Positions 30,035 through 41,802 of a stretch of DNA of 64,000 nucleotides are shown one piece after another. A program made the position numbers and the translations under genes. The stretch covers positions 23,870,001-23,934,000 of the forward strand of contig OY756970.1 of NCBI GenBank assembly GCA_963580455.1, given 5' to 3'. This DNA is from Euonymus europaeus. Taxonomy: Eukaryota; Streptophyta; Magnoliopsida; Celastrales; Celastraceae. The number at the start of each line of letters is the position of its first letter. The first letter of the stretch is position 1. Under the pieces are notes generated by a model, which saw only the letters and a program-made list of their open reading frames with translations, was not told where the DNA came from and did no database searches.

Positions 30035-33000
30035 ATGGAGACCTGCGAAATTGATGCCTTGAAGCCACAATCCTGCTCCAGCATGGTTACTATCACGGTA
30101 AAATTTGGGGGAAGATCTATTCCAATCTCAGTCATGCCGGATTCATCAATCAAAGACGTCAAATCGCTTCTCCAACCTCTCACTAACGTTCTTCCGCGAG
30201 GCCAGAAACTCATCTTCAAAGGTCCGTCACTATTTTCTATTATTTTTATATATAAGATGAAAGTAGAAAATTTCTTTAAGTAAACTATCTCCCGATTTGT
30301 GGTTTAATTCTCCCAGGGCGAGTGCTGGTGGATGCTATGACCTTGAGAGAGTCGGAGGTCACAAATGGGGCTAAAGTCATGCTCATTGCCACTCAGGGTT
30401 TGCATCAAGGGGTAATTTCGTTTTTTAACGTAATATCCTGTACTTAGTTTTGACCATTTTTTATTTATTTACACTGGTTTATAGTTGTTAATTAGTTTCA
30501 TTATTTTCTAAATTCATCAATACGACCCTTGATTTCTGAAGTTGATAATAAGTTGACGCTTTGCTTGGGAACCATGTAAACAAATATGCTCTGTATGATA
30601 TTTTTTGGTCAAAACTTGCTTTAACAAGGAAAATACACTCGAAGAAGTATGAGAGAATGTGCCGCAGTGGAATCGTCTTATGCTTGAGAAATTGTTGTGA
30701 GGTAACATTAGTTTATTTAAGTTTCTGATTAATTTGAACAGGATGGTCCTATACTAAACAAAGCTCAAATTCGACCGGTTAGGACTGAGAATGTTGATAA
30801 AGTACTGAAGGCGGAAGTTAAGGTTGAGATGAATTGCTTGGAGCGATGGAAGATTACAGGTGTTATTGCATTGGCCGGCTGCAACTTGAAGGTATGCCGA
30901 ATTGCCGATCCAATATCTGTTGATTCATTTATGTATGATTTTGTGTTGAATTCAATATGTTCATACACATCCAATGAGTAATGTGTTGGGTATGAGCATT
31001 GCAATTTAATTTTATGGCATCATTTGGTTTGGGGCACCTAAAACAACTTTGCACATGTTTGTATTGGTAAGGGTAAAGGTTAACAAAACCCAACCCACGT
31101 ACAAGGCTCTCATGGTGGAGGTAGGCCCGGGAAAGGGTGAGATATACGGAGCCTTACCCGGCATAGCGGTGAGGCAATTGTCGATATTGGTAAATTTGAC
31201 TTTTAAATGGCCAGTTTTTTCGTGCATGAGCATAGATGTGTGAGTTAGTCTTCTTAGTTGTAACACATGTGCCTTGCTTTTGTTTACATGTATTACAAGG
31301 TATCTGTGGCATTTTAGTAGAACTTAAAGTGCCTTTGTTTCTTTTCAACTGAGAAATTGGATTTGATATGATAATGATGAAAATTGAAGCCGGTGAGAAA
31401 CAGAATGTTCATGGGTCTTTTTATTACTTTCTACAGCTTTGAACCAATAGTAGACCAAAATATGTGAAGAAGTGAGGAAACAAAAGGCAAAAATGTGCAA
31501 AGCACCAGAGTTTATTATTGCTTTCATATTAACTAAACTAACTAATCATTTTGTAACTCCAAAAGGCCATACCTGATGATGTGTGGGCTTGTGGATCTCT
31601 TGCAAGAGTCCTTGAGATTAGCAACAACTCTATTCAAGATGTCCCCGCCAAGATTTGCTCTTTGGAGTCCCTGCAGGTAAAATAATTCTCTTCTTTTGTC
31701 TTCGATTCAAATTTCTTGACTGAGCTCTTTTTAGGAAAGTAAATATTTTTTAATCATGCAAGTGGAAATTTTTTGCAGAAGTTGTTCCTGAATGCAAATG
31801 CTATATCAGATGAATCCATTTACTGGGAGGGATTGAAATCTATGAAGTATCTAACAGTTCTCTCTGTTAGCCAAAACAAGTGAGTGTCTACTATCTCTGA
31901 TGCTTTTGGTTATGTTTTTTTCCCCACAGGCAAAGGGTTGAAAAATAGAATTTATGCTTTTTACCTAGTTTGATAGGTAGTTTATGTGTCTCTTCCGGTA
32001 ATGTTTACTCGAACAAATAGCCTTTATGTGGAATGCTTTCATTGCTCACTGCCTCACCCTAACAAAATGCAGATAGTTATAAACTATAAACTAAAGTTGG
32101 TGGGCCTTAATTTAGAAGTTTTCTAGAGTAAATGGCTAACAATCCGTGATTTTTCTCTAATAAAAAATGGGAGTTATGGCAATATGGAACGTAGAAAACA
32201 CTGATGCTAGGCAGGTGCTATCACTTCAATAATACGAGATTGTATAATGATGTGTTGCTGGTATGCAGTTTAACGACCTTGCCTTCTGCTCTGGGTGCTT
32301 TGACATGTTTGAGGCAACTTCATATTGCTCACAACAAGTTGACTGGCCTCCCAACTGAATTAGGGTTTTTGAGCCAGCTTGAAGTTCTGAAAGCAAACAA
32401 TAACAGGTAATGTTTTCAAGTATTTTTTTGTAGTATTCAAGACTAGGTAACCCATTTATGGTGATTAACAATTTTTCCATCATTTATGCATTATCTCGGA
32501 AACAAGGATTGTGACCTGTTAGGTCAGGTGTTGCTTTCCCATTTGCTCATGGTTTGTCTACATTTCGTTTGTGATCCAATAATTCCTGATGTGCTTTTGT
32601 CAGGATAAGCCACATTCCTTTGTGCATAGGGAAATGTAGTTCTCTAATAGAGGTATGGCCAATGCAGCTTTTTTAAATTTACCTATCGTTTCACCAGGCA
32701 GTCAATTGAACTTTGCGGAGTACATAAGTTGGGAGCCAGTTTTCTTTTTCCACAATTTGTAGTTTCTGTATGGTGTTGACTTATTTTACATGATGCAGGT
32801 TGATCTTTCATCAAATCTTCTGTCAGTTGTACCAGACACAGTTGGCAATTTGCGCAATTTAAAGGTGTCTACTTTTTTTCCTTCATTCTGTAATGTTCTC
32901 GTCCCTTTCCTCTGTGTGCCATACTTAGGAGTTGGTTTACTGTCTATCATTTTCTCATTCCTCTCGTTACTCTGTTTACTAGGCCCAGAGTTTTTTATCC

Positions 33001-33430
33001 ATTTCTAGATAGATAAACCAAGTTAGGTTGTTCACTCTAGAGGATTTGCTATTGTCTCGTCTACTTTAACCTATTCTTTAGATACTATTCGTTCTGTAAG
33101 AGTATGAAATCGCCTCGCAGGCTTTACACCTTGGTAACAATGGACTGAAGCATCTCCCTCCGACATTATTCAAGATGTGCCTCCAGCTCTCAACCCTGGA
33201 TCTTCACAACACTGAAATTACGGTTGATACCTTACGACAGGTGGGTTCTTCTGTTGTCCTCCAATGTTTGCCACATATATCACTATTTCGAAAATACAAT
33301 GAAATTATTTTGCCAATAGTTTGAAGGATGGGAAGCTTTTGATGATCGCCGCCGCTTGAAGCATCAGAAGCAACTTGATTTCAGAGTTGTGGGCTCTGCT
33401 GACTTTGATGAAGGTGCCGATAAAAATTGA
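30035..33430 (+). CDS. Ubiquitin-like domain and leucine-rich repeat protein (At2g30105-like)
   Basis: Ten in-frame GT-AG exons: 30035-30221, 30317-30411, 30742-30891, 31566-31676, 31779-31879, 32269-32406, 32604-32652, 32799-32864, 33121-33240 and 33320-33430 (1128 bp, 375 aa). A ubiquitin-like fold occupies roughly residues 17-90 (ITVKFGGRSIPISV, LPRGQKLIFKG). About eight short LRRs follow (LARVLEISNNSIQDVP, LRQLHIAHNKLTGLP, VDLSSNLLSVVPDTV, LSTLDLHNTEI), with a charged C-terminal tail. This domain order matches the plant protein annotated as LRR and ubiquitin-like domain-containing; its biochemical role is not known to me. The ATG chosen is the first in the conserved frame after a likely leader intron. 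Confidence 0.93.
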
Positions 33431-34871
33431 GTAGAATGTTGGATATTATGCAATTTGGAAGTTTTGGCTGTAGCTGGCACTCTTGTTCTTACTCTTTGCT
33501 GAGAAATTCTGTCATCCTTGTATAATTGTTAATATAGATATCTGAGTCGCAAACCAATTGAAGGAACTGAATTGGTACCAAATTTTTTTTTTGTTTCTTT
33601 TGCAAAACTAGCTGGCTTTACCCAATTTCTAGATAGCTCCTCTTAGAACCCACCGCAAGGCAACCATGAATGAATGGACAACACCTCTTTTTGAACATCA
33701 GCTTAGAAGATGCTTATAGGCCCTATAGCTGAAGAATTCATTACTACACGAGAGTGCATAAGTGAAGAGGAGTCGTGCTAACAGTTGTGAACATATTTCG
33801 CAAACAAGAAGTCATCGCTCCAAGGTAAAGGACATTTATTTAAAAGCTACCCAAACAGAGTCCTAGGTCACTGATATGGTGCATTTGGATTCTTCCTATT
33901 GGCATTGTTATTGTTGCTTTAAAAAGTCACGACAAGGCTTGGCAATGAAACGTCAATAAATGAGTTGAGCTTTGAGAAAATAAAGAAAAAAGAGAGAGGT
34001 GATAGAAAGTATCCACAATCCAAGTCCCTCACCGGCAGGCGGCAGCAAACTCAAATTCCCTCATGAGGCACCCTAGTCATTTTTTTTTTGACACTAGACC
34101 AGAGACTTGAGGTCGAGCACCACACCCTAAGACCTACCACACTCACCAGCCACATCTCCTTAGTACTCACAAGACCTGAATTAAAACTTTAAAGTTTAAA
34201 CTACCCCCGCATGACCACACCACAACATCACGAGAGAGTACACAAATACACGACAAAAGGAACATAAACGCGCACCCCCACACACCTCAAGGAACCATGC
34301 TCATATCCAACCACTAACAACAATGCCACATGCTAAAACTCAAGTCCTCGTTAAAATTTGTGATTCTACTAACGGTAGATAAACCAGTCATCTATAGAAT
34401 CATTACATGAGCCAATCCAATCAACAATCTGGGATACGAAAATAGTTAAACATAAACTCCACTAGGATATAATTATGATGTCACATATAGCAAAATATAT
34501 CCATTCTGTGCAGTCATATAGTACATTTAGAACGCCCTCTTAAAATCATGTGTCAACACCAAAATGTGTATATGAAGAGCGTAGAGGAAGTTCCAATTTC
34601 ACGACTGACGAGCAACGACAGGCGGCCTACCTAAGAACTAATAACTGCCAATGCAAAAGGCAACTGAAAAATGGCAACCCATGCAACAACATCGCCAACA
34701 AATGTGAAATTAATGCAATCCCAGTGTGAACTTATACATGACGTGACAATATTGTGAAATATATCAGCTTTGCATACAACTAAGGAATCAACAACTAGCC
34801 GATCAAATCTCTTCTTAAAATCATTGTCTAACAGCAAGGGATCCAAGGAAACAAAAAATAAGAGAAAAGAA
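33431..34871. other. Convergent spacer between Ubl-LRR and E1 genes
   Basis: The two genes end tail to tail. The spacer holds presumed 3' UTRs. A low-complexity C/A-rich stretch at about 34100-34320 resembles degraded repeat sequence, but no family was identified. Confidence 0.4.
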
Positions 34872-37800
34872 TTAACGGAAGTAAATGGATATCAGAGGGA
34901 TGTCAATATCATTATCTTCGTCATCCTCACATGCAACGACAACATCAAAGTGCCGACGATATGGAGGCAACTCAGCCTTCGCCACTTCCACAGCCAGATC
35001 TACCATCTTCCTATCCATTCGTTCCCGGTGTCGAGGGAACATACTATTATAGAGCAGTGAACTTCCGCAAGAGATACTATAGGCGTTCAAGCCCTTATCC
35101 TCAAGCCATTGGATAAGTTCCCTCAAAGTGGGATTATCTCGTACAATCCACCTGTCCCAAACAGTCCAACTCATGTCACGATGCTTGATCACCTTTGGTG
35201 AGACAGGCTCAGCCATGGAAAACAACGGCAGGGCTAGATTGGCAAATGTGTTTCGATAATCCTCCAGCTTATGCCTACCATCCAGAACCTTATACAGCTC
35301 CAGGCACACAAGACCTGTCGCCATAGCTGTGGATGTTGCAATCGCAGGGATGATCCTTCCAGCAATGAACTTGGCCTTCAGCTTGTCAACTTCAGGAATG
35401 CTGTAGTTCCTTGCCCTCATGTTGGCAAGCCCAGCAATCACATCCATGTGGAAATTTGTATCATCATCCTGTGAATACATATTAAAGAGTTCACGATATT
35501 AAAAAAGATGATTTGTCCTGTTGGACATTTACATATGTGGCTCCCAAAATTCAATTAGATTTTCCCAAGTCAAAAAACAGATCAAAAGTCTAATTCACAA
35601 AAAAAAGAAAAAAAAAACACAATTTCAAAATTATAAGTTGCAAGCATAAAATGAACTTTCCTTAAAAAACACATCAAAGAAACAAGGAAAGAGATTGACC
35701 TTCTCAAACTGAATTGGTTTCAACTTAAACCCTGCTGGCAGGGTTTTTCTACACTCCTCCAGCCTGGTGATCAATGCTTGAATAACTGCTGCATCATCCA
35801 CAGAAGAAGTTGAGATACTAGTAACTGTCTCATCAGTCACAATCTTGGCATCTTTCTTTGGTTGAAATTCTGGGACTACGACTCTCTCAACAGCATCAGC
35901 CAACATATTTGGATGCTTGACCCAGTCAGGAACTGAGATGCCAAACATCTCTGCACGCAGTATGGATGCTGCCATTACAAAATGCAGATGACTGGGATCA
36001 GAAGTTGAGAACTGAAGTGGACGAGGAAATCGCTTCGGGGCTGACCAGAACAGAACCCCGTTGCTGGTCGTAGCATCTTCAGGAAATGTATAAATCAACT
36101 GCTTGACACGATGTCCAAAATAATCTTCAAATCTACACACAAGATAAACAATGTCAATACATGATACTACAATAATCATCTTATTTGTAAAAAAATGATA
36201 AGGAGTTCATTCCCACAAACATACCTTAGACGAGCCCATGCAATGCAATCTTGGAATGTCAGACATTTTTCTATGTCCAGGCACTCAAGAACGTGCTCCA
36301 AGGTGTCCCTTGCCCGAGCATCAGCAGCATTTATCATTGCAGCATTGTACTCAGCTGGGTTAGACAGAAAGGCATTCACCTCATTAGGAGTTTTCTCAAA
36401 CAAACCCTCGAATTCAGATCGAGCCCATGTCAAGCAGTGATCAATGTTATGTGGAAAAGAGTGCACAGTGCACATGGGTGCTTGTTTCTCAGGAGGGTCT
36501 CTTGAAGCACCATAGTTTTCTGTAAGGTGAGGGATAACCATCTGTGTGTTGCATTTGGCACCAAGTGTACCTGACTCGAGAAGCGGTTTCTGAAAGTATA
36601 AACACCTCTGGTCAACATACAATCTTGCATTTACATTGTCCAATGCATTAATAGCCACACTTAAGCTCTCCCAAAAGCTGTCGTCGAATATATTTTCAGT
36701 TTCAGGACCCACACGATTTTGTAAGGCTTCGATATTAAGACTAGGGTTTATTGATGCAGAAGCAGAAGCAGCGACAGTAGACTTGGCCTGACCAATGTTC
36801 CAATCACGGAAAAGAAACTGCCGACTGAGGTTACTTTTCTCAATTACATCATCGTCGGTGACTGTCAGCTTTCCTTGTTTGCCACATGAAACTCCCATAA
36901 GTGCTACATTCTTCAGGAACTCACATCCCAGTGCCCCAGATCCTACTATGAATACCTTAGCATCCTCTAGTTTCTTCTGAAGCTTGGAACCAAACACTGA
37001 AATTTGTGCATCATAACGACTGTTCAACGGCTTAAAATCACTGGGATCCAGAGTTTCTGTAGGGAGGGACTCTGCCGAATCAAAATAAAAGAACTGCAGA
37101 AGAAGAAGAAAAATGGTCAGTAGAAGTGAGCAATACGACTTGTTGAATAAAGCTCACAGCTCCAAACAAATAATGAAAAGCTCCAGTTACACAGGAAGTC
37201 TAGAAGAGCATACATGATAGAACACTCAGCGAAGGACATAAGAACTATTGGCGAATTGGATTTACAATCCATATAATAGTGGGAGCAGCAAGCATAAATG
37301 CACATTTTAGGGGGGAGGGTGTAACTGTGTGTGCACATGCAAGAGAGCCAAAAAAACATTGAGAAAAGCAAAACACTAATTCAGCCAATAAGCTGCAGCA
37401 ATCAAATGAAAAAAAGAATAAACTGCAACCTGATAAAGAGGATGAAACTTTCCAGAACATGCTTTGACAACCTCTTGCCCGACAATACCACCCAACATAG
37501 CAGCCATGGGATTCAGTACAGCCCTAGCGCCAAATGCGAAATGTCGTAGAAGTGTTGGGTTGATGTCTTCCACTTTCCCATCTCCTAAACCCTCATTGGC
37601 ATTGCTAACCAGAGAGATAAGTTTCTGAGCATCTTCATCTGAACCAGCAATAGGGAACCGACCCATCTCAGACATAAACTCATCCAATGCTTGGAATGCT
37701 ATATGTAGGAGAGGTGGGCGATCGAACTTTGAGAAATCACTCAAAAGGAAATCGCCAGGATCTTTAAGCGCTTCTCTCAATGGCTTGAAGTTCAAAACCT

Positions 37801-40800
37801 TTGGCTGTTTCACCTGTGAGACAATACCACCTTTCTGATATCGCCCAAAATTTGTGGTGTCCTGCTCAAGAATAAATGAATATGGCCTACAACTTTTAAT
37901 CCTCCTTGGTTTCCCATCATTCAATTCAGTCATTCCTTGAACTTCAGAGAACACAACAAGATCCCCATCTTGAAACTCAAGCCTTTCATCATCCACACAT
38001 GAAACTAGAGCAGGGTTGTCATTGCTAATGGAAGCAATTATACCAGTGTGAGGTTCCTCTCCATCAACATCCAAAACTGTGAAATCAGGCCCAAAGTCAC
38101 AAAACACAGAACCAAAAAGGCCTCTAACTTCAGCCTTGATAAAAGAGATTGGAGGAAGATGATTGTGGCAGTAGTCATTGAACTCGATCGCTTTCTCAAG
38201 ACTAATATCAACAAATACAACAGCCTGTGGCACCAAAAATAAAATGGAATTAGGGGGATACGAAATTTGGATTCAATTACAAGAGCTTCAATTATTTTAA
38301 AGATAAACAGTTGTCGTCGCTATGTTGCAAAGTGCCCCTACATCTTAAGGTATTCTACAATTATTCATTTGGTTAAGTGTACTCCAGTTATGATAAGCAG
38401 ATTTTAGGTTTTTATTTATTTGCTCGGGAAATAAGGCTCTTCCACCAAAAAACTTATAAAATCAGAATAATAAAGAAATTGGTATTTCTTACACGTCAGT
38501 CCATATGACAACAAAAAGAAAACCAGGAGAGCCACTGATTTATTACCTGAAATTATTTCCTCAAAACATTTTTACAAGGTAGGCTTTCAGCGTTACCCAC
38601 CTCTAAGCTAATCGATACAAAGCCCACATCTTAGATTAGTAAATTGCTTCCTATAGTTATGCTGCTCATTCGATTATGCATATTCTCATGCTTTTAACAC
38701 AAAAAAGGTACATCATTGTGCTCTGTTCATTGTCTTTGAATATTTAATAGCCTATTTATTTTTACACCCAAATGGTTTACCATAGATTCCATTATGATCC
38801 AAAATTGTTAAGTTTATCCATAAAACACTTAGGGGGTCCTAGTTTGCATCACAAGGACTCCAAGTGCTGGAACTACTTCGAAAAATTCTGTTTTTTATTT
38901 TCAATTTGTTATTTCTTGAATTAAGTGAAGAACTAAAATCTCTAATCCTGGCTCCAATTTCACCAACCCTAAGATTTTCCAAAGTTCTAATGGTAAAAAA
39001 CTACTTACTGTTATGTCAAGGTTAAACGCGCTGTACGCATAAAGAAAAGTACAGGGAAATAGAATAATTTGGTCACAAGTACAGAGAGTAAGTTGGAAAA
39101 CAATAACAGTATTCCTAAAGCTGTCTTATGCATAAATTAAGTGGACCAACGACATATTCTGCAGAGTAGTTTTATTTGCCACAATTACAGAATTACTAAT
39201 TCAGAATTTCAGACACTCGTAGTAATAGGTGATGTAAATTACATATTTATTAAGAGAAATAATAGGCTATTAACAGCACATTGGTAAATAGCACAAAGCA
39301 TTATGAAAAAAGTTCAGTCTCAGTGAATCATCCATACATGCCTCAACAAAAAACGTGTTATGGAGCAAGTTCAGACTCAAAGAGATGCAAATGTGTTGTA
39401 ACAACAAGGAAGCTAGCATTGAATTGATTGAGGTGAAAAGGGAAAAAAGAGTACCTGAAAATCAGAAAGTTGTTCTTTTGTTAACTTTGTTGTTAATGTA
39501 GAAATGACCACTGCATTGTTGAGTTCTTGCAATTCCTGAACAGCAGCGAGCGCTCGATTCTTACCAACATCATCCTCTGTGAAAACAAAATTACTAGACA
39601 AGTCCCATAATTCCACCTCCCCTTCATCATGTAAGGTGACAGACTTCACGCCAGCAAGAATGAGATTCTTTGCTGCAGTAGGTATAAAATATTTCATTAA
39701 ACAATACCGAAAGGAAATTGTATCATTAAAAACAAAAGACTCACAACTCTTGTTTTTGAAACGTATAGACTAGACACCTTAGCAAATGATAAAGGAAATC
39801 ATTTCAAAAACAATAAATAGCAGCAAGAATTTCCTTCATCTTCCCCTTTTCAACCACTTTCCCAACCCCAAGAAATGGTTTTAAGAATATTAAAGCAATA
39901 TGCAGATAGTTCTTGGAAGCATCCCTCTATATACTATTAGAAGCATCCACAAATACGCATTAAATCACTGAGCAGTGTTTAAAATAAGTCAAATCATTAA
40001 AAATGAGTAATTCTACACCCAGCCTAAATCTTAAACGGGTAGCTTTTCATGTTTGCAATTGTACAAACAAGCTACACATGGTAAGGCTTAGGAGAATAAT
40101 CAGTCAATCATGAACTAAACAGAACTCATTCTTTTTCACCAAATACATAAGTAAAAACAATCACTTCAAAGTTGACTATCCCTCCCTCTACCAAACACTC
40201 TTCACCATTTCACAGGCACTAATTTTTAGTTTTTTACCAATAGAAAATAACACTGCATAACAAAAAATAATGGAATTTGGAAGTCTAAAACATGGCAGAA
40301 AGAATCAACAAGATGTTAACAATATGGATATTCAAGGAAAATAAATGTATTAAATTCTAAAACCCCCCATCAAATTTATAGTTCTTGTAGCACAATAATA
40401 TAATTCAACACCAAACAATCAAGGTCCTTTGCAATCTCAGCTCAAGCCTCTGCATCCCTGATGCAGGCGATTGGAGGCATCTCTCATTAATTCAACCCTA
40501 AAGTATAAAACTAAAACTCAATATCAAGATACTAAAAATCCATTACCTATCTCAACCCCGAGCCCCTGCATCCCGGATACGAGGATATTTGACGCAAAAA
40601 GCCTCCGCATAGTCTCGCGGCCATACACAGCCAGCTGCCGACTGTGCAAATCCTCATCGATGTCCTGCTGGTTCAAACCGCCTGGGGCCATGATGAAAGG
40701 CTTAATAGTGCCGCTGTTGTGGTGGTTGTTGTTGTTTACGATTATGCCACCGGAACTGCTGTTGTTCGCAGTGGTATCAACGCGACCGATCTTGATGGTG

Positions 40801-40883
40801 TTGCTTTCGTTGCTTTTCTTCTTGTTGTTGCTAACGCCTTCTTCTACAACGACCTCTTCAACAGCCCGCTTTTTTGGAAGCAT
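34872..40883 (-). CDS. UBA1: Ubiquitin-activating enzyme E1
   Basis: Six exons: 40883-40547, 39672-39455, 38224-37430, 37093-36225, 36132-35700 and 35468-34872 (TAA), 1082 aa from MLPKKRA; Arabidopsis UBA1 is about 1080. Seen: first adenylation half ([16 protein letters not shown]), second half with the nucleotide loop GSGALGCEF near residue 501, catalytic cysteine near 658 in [14 protein letters not shown], and a C-terminal ubiquitin-fold domain ending [10 protein letters not shown]. It adenylates ubiquitin, holds it as a thioester and passes it to E2 enzymes in cytosol and nucleus. The donor of exon 5 (AAG/GTCAAT) is weak. An in-frame ATG at 41045 would add 54 hydrophobic residues. Part of intron 1 is copied at 50.3 kb. 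Confidence 0.96.
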
Positions 40884-40990
40884 ATAGTGCAGTAAGCTGC
40901 CCAAAACGCCACAAAATCCCACAGATATGACCAAAACGACGCAAGTGTTCAAATAACTGTTACCAAGAAAGATCGGTACCATAGCCGTAA

Positions 40991-41132
40991 GGCCCATAAT
41001 AAACCCTAACCCTAACATTATTCCAAATTTCTCTAACATGATCATGATCCGAAACTAAGGATTTGAAGCAAAAAAAAAATTAGAAAGGAGTAAGCAAAGT
41101 ATTAAGAAAGAAGAGATTGAAAGAAACGTACC
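40991..41132 (-). promoter_or_regulatory. E1 gene 5' region: site II, telo-box and a possible 77-bp leader intron
   Basis: On the minus strand TGGGCC (40996-40991) lies next to a telo-box (AAACCCTAA on the plus strand, 41001-41009), a pair typical of promoters of growth-related housekeeping genes. A possible leader intron runs 41131-41055, with donor ATTG/GTACGT and acceptor TCCTTAG. If that intron is real, transcription starts above it and the first AUG would be 41045. If the TSS lies below the telo-box, 40883 is the start. Confidence 0.5.
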
Positions 41133-41664
41133 AATTAGGACGGTGATTAGGCGAAGAATTGAATCTCCGACAGAGAGAATTTTGTGGGGGTCTCTAGATT
41201 TCTTTCAGAATTTTTGGGGAGAGAGAGGGTGTTTATGGATTTGCATTTTGGGTCTCGGGGTTTTGGGCTTTCCGCGCTTAGCTTCCGTGCTTCTCGAGTG
41301 AGAGAGGGGCTGAGGGAGACAGGGGGCGGGTGGTAAATAATGATAAAATCATATTGGAGAAGGAAAAAGGCTAATTCTCTACACATTTTAAACGATACCG
41401 TTTCACCGGTTGCTATGTTTAGAGTCTTTAGACCGCCGTTGTAATTGTGCACGTAATTGGAAATGTAGCACCAAATCCAATCCCAAAAAAAAAAATCAGC
41501 AATTAAAAAAATTGTATGAACTATTGTGCTTATATTAAAAAAAATGTTATTAAAACAAAATGTACTGCATTTTTTTTAAAAAAAAAAACTTTCTCATCAA
41601 AAAATGGTGTATCAATAAGTCCAACACAAAAAATTTATATACTAATAAGTCATTGACGCTTTCA
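41133..41664. other. Spacer between the E1 promoter and the copia element
   Basis: Purine-rich leader-like sequence to about 41330, then A/T-rich spacer with A and T homopolymers. Nothing else recognised. Confidence 0.4.
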
Positions 41665-41796
41665 TTAACGCAAATAGAGATGCTAGAGTTTAGTCAAATA
41701 AGAGTTCTTACTCTCCCTATCGATAATATTACATTAATAGAGTTAGATACACAAACACTGAAAAAATACCAAACTACCCTTACATGACTTATAATA
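41665..41796 (-). repeat. 3' LTR of the copia element (132 bp)
   Basis: Same length as the partner at 46261-46392, with ten differences, all of them transitions. Confidence 0.88.
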
Positions 41797-41802
41797 CCCC
41801 CC

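Noticed and set aside
40471..40895. 138- and 83-codon plus-strand ORFs over E1 exon 1
   Set aside because: They are antisense shadows of a well-supported coding exon.
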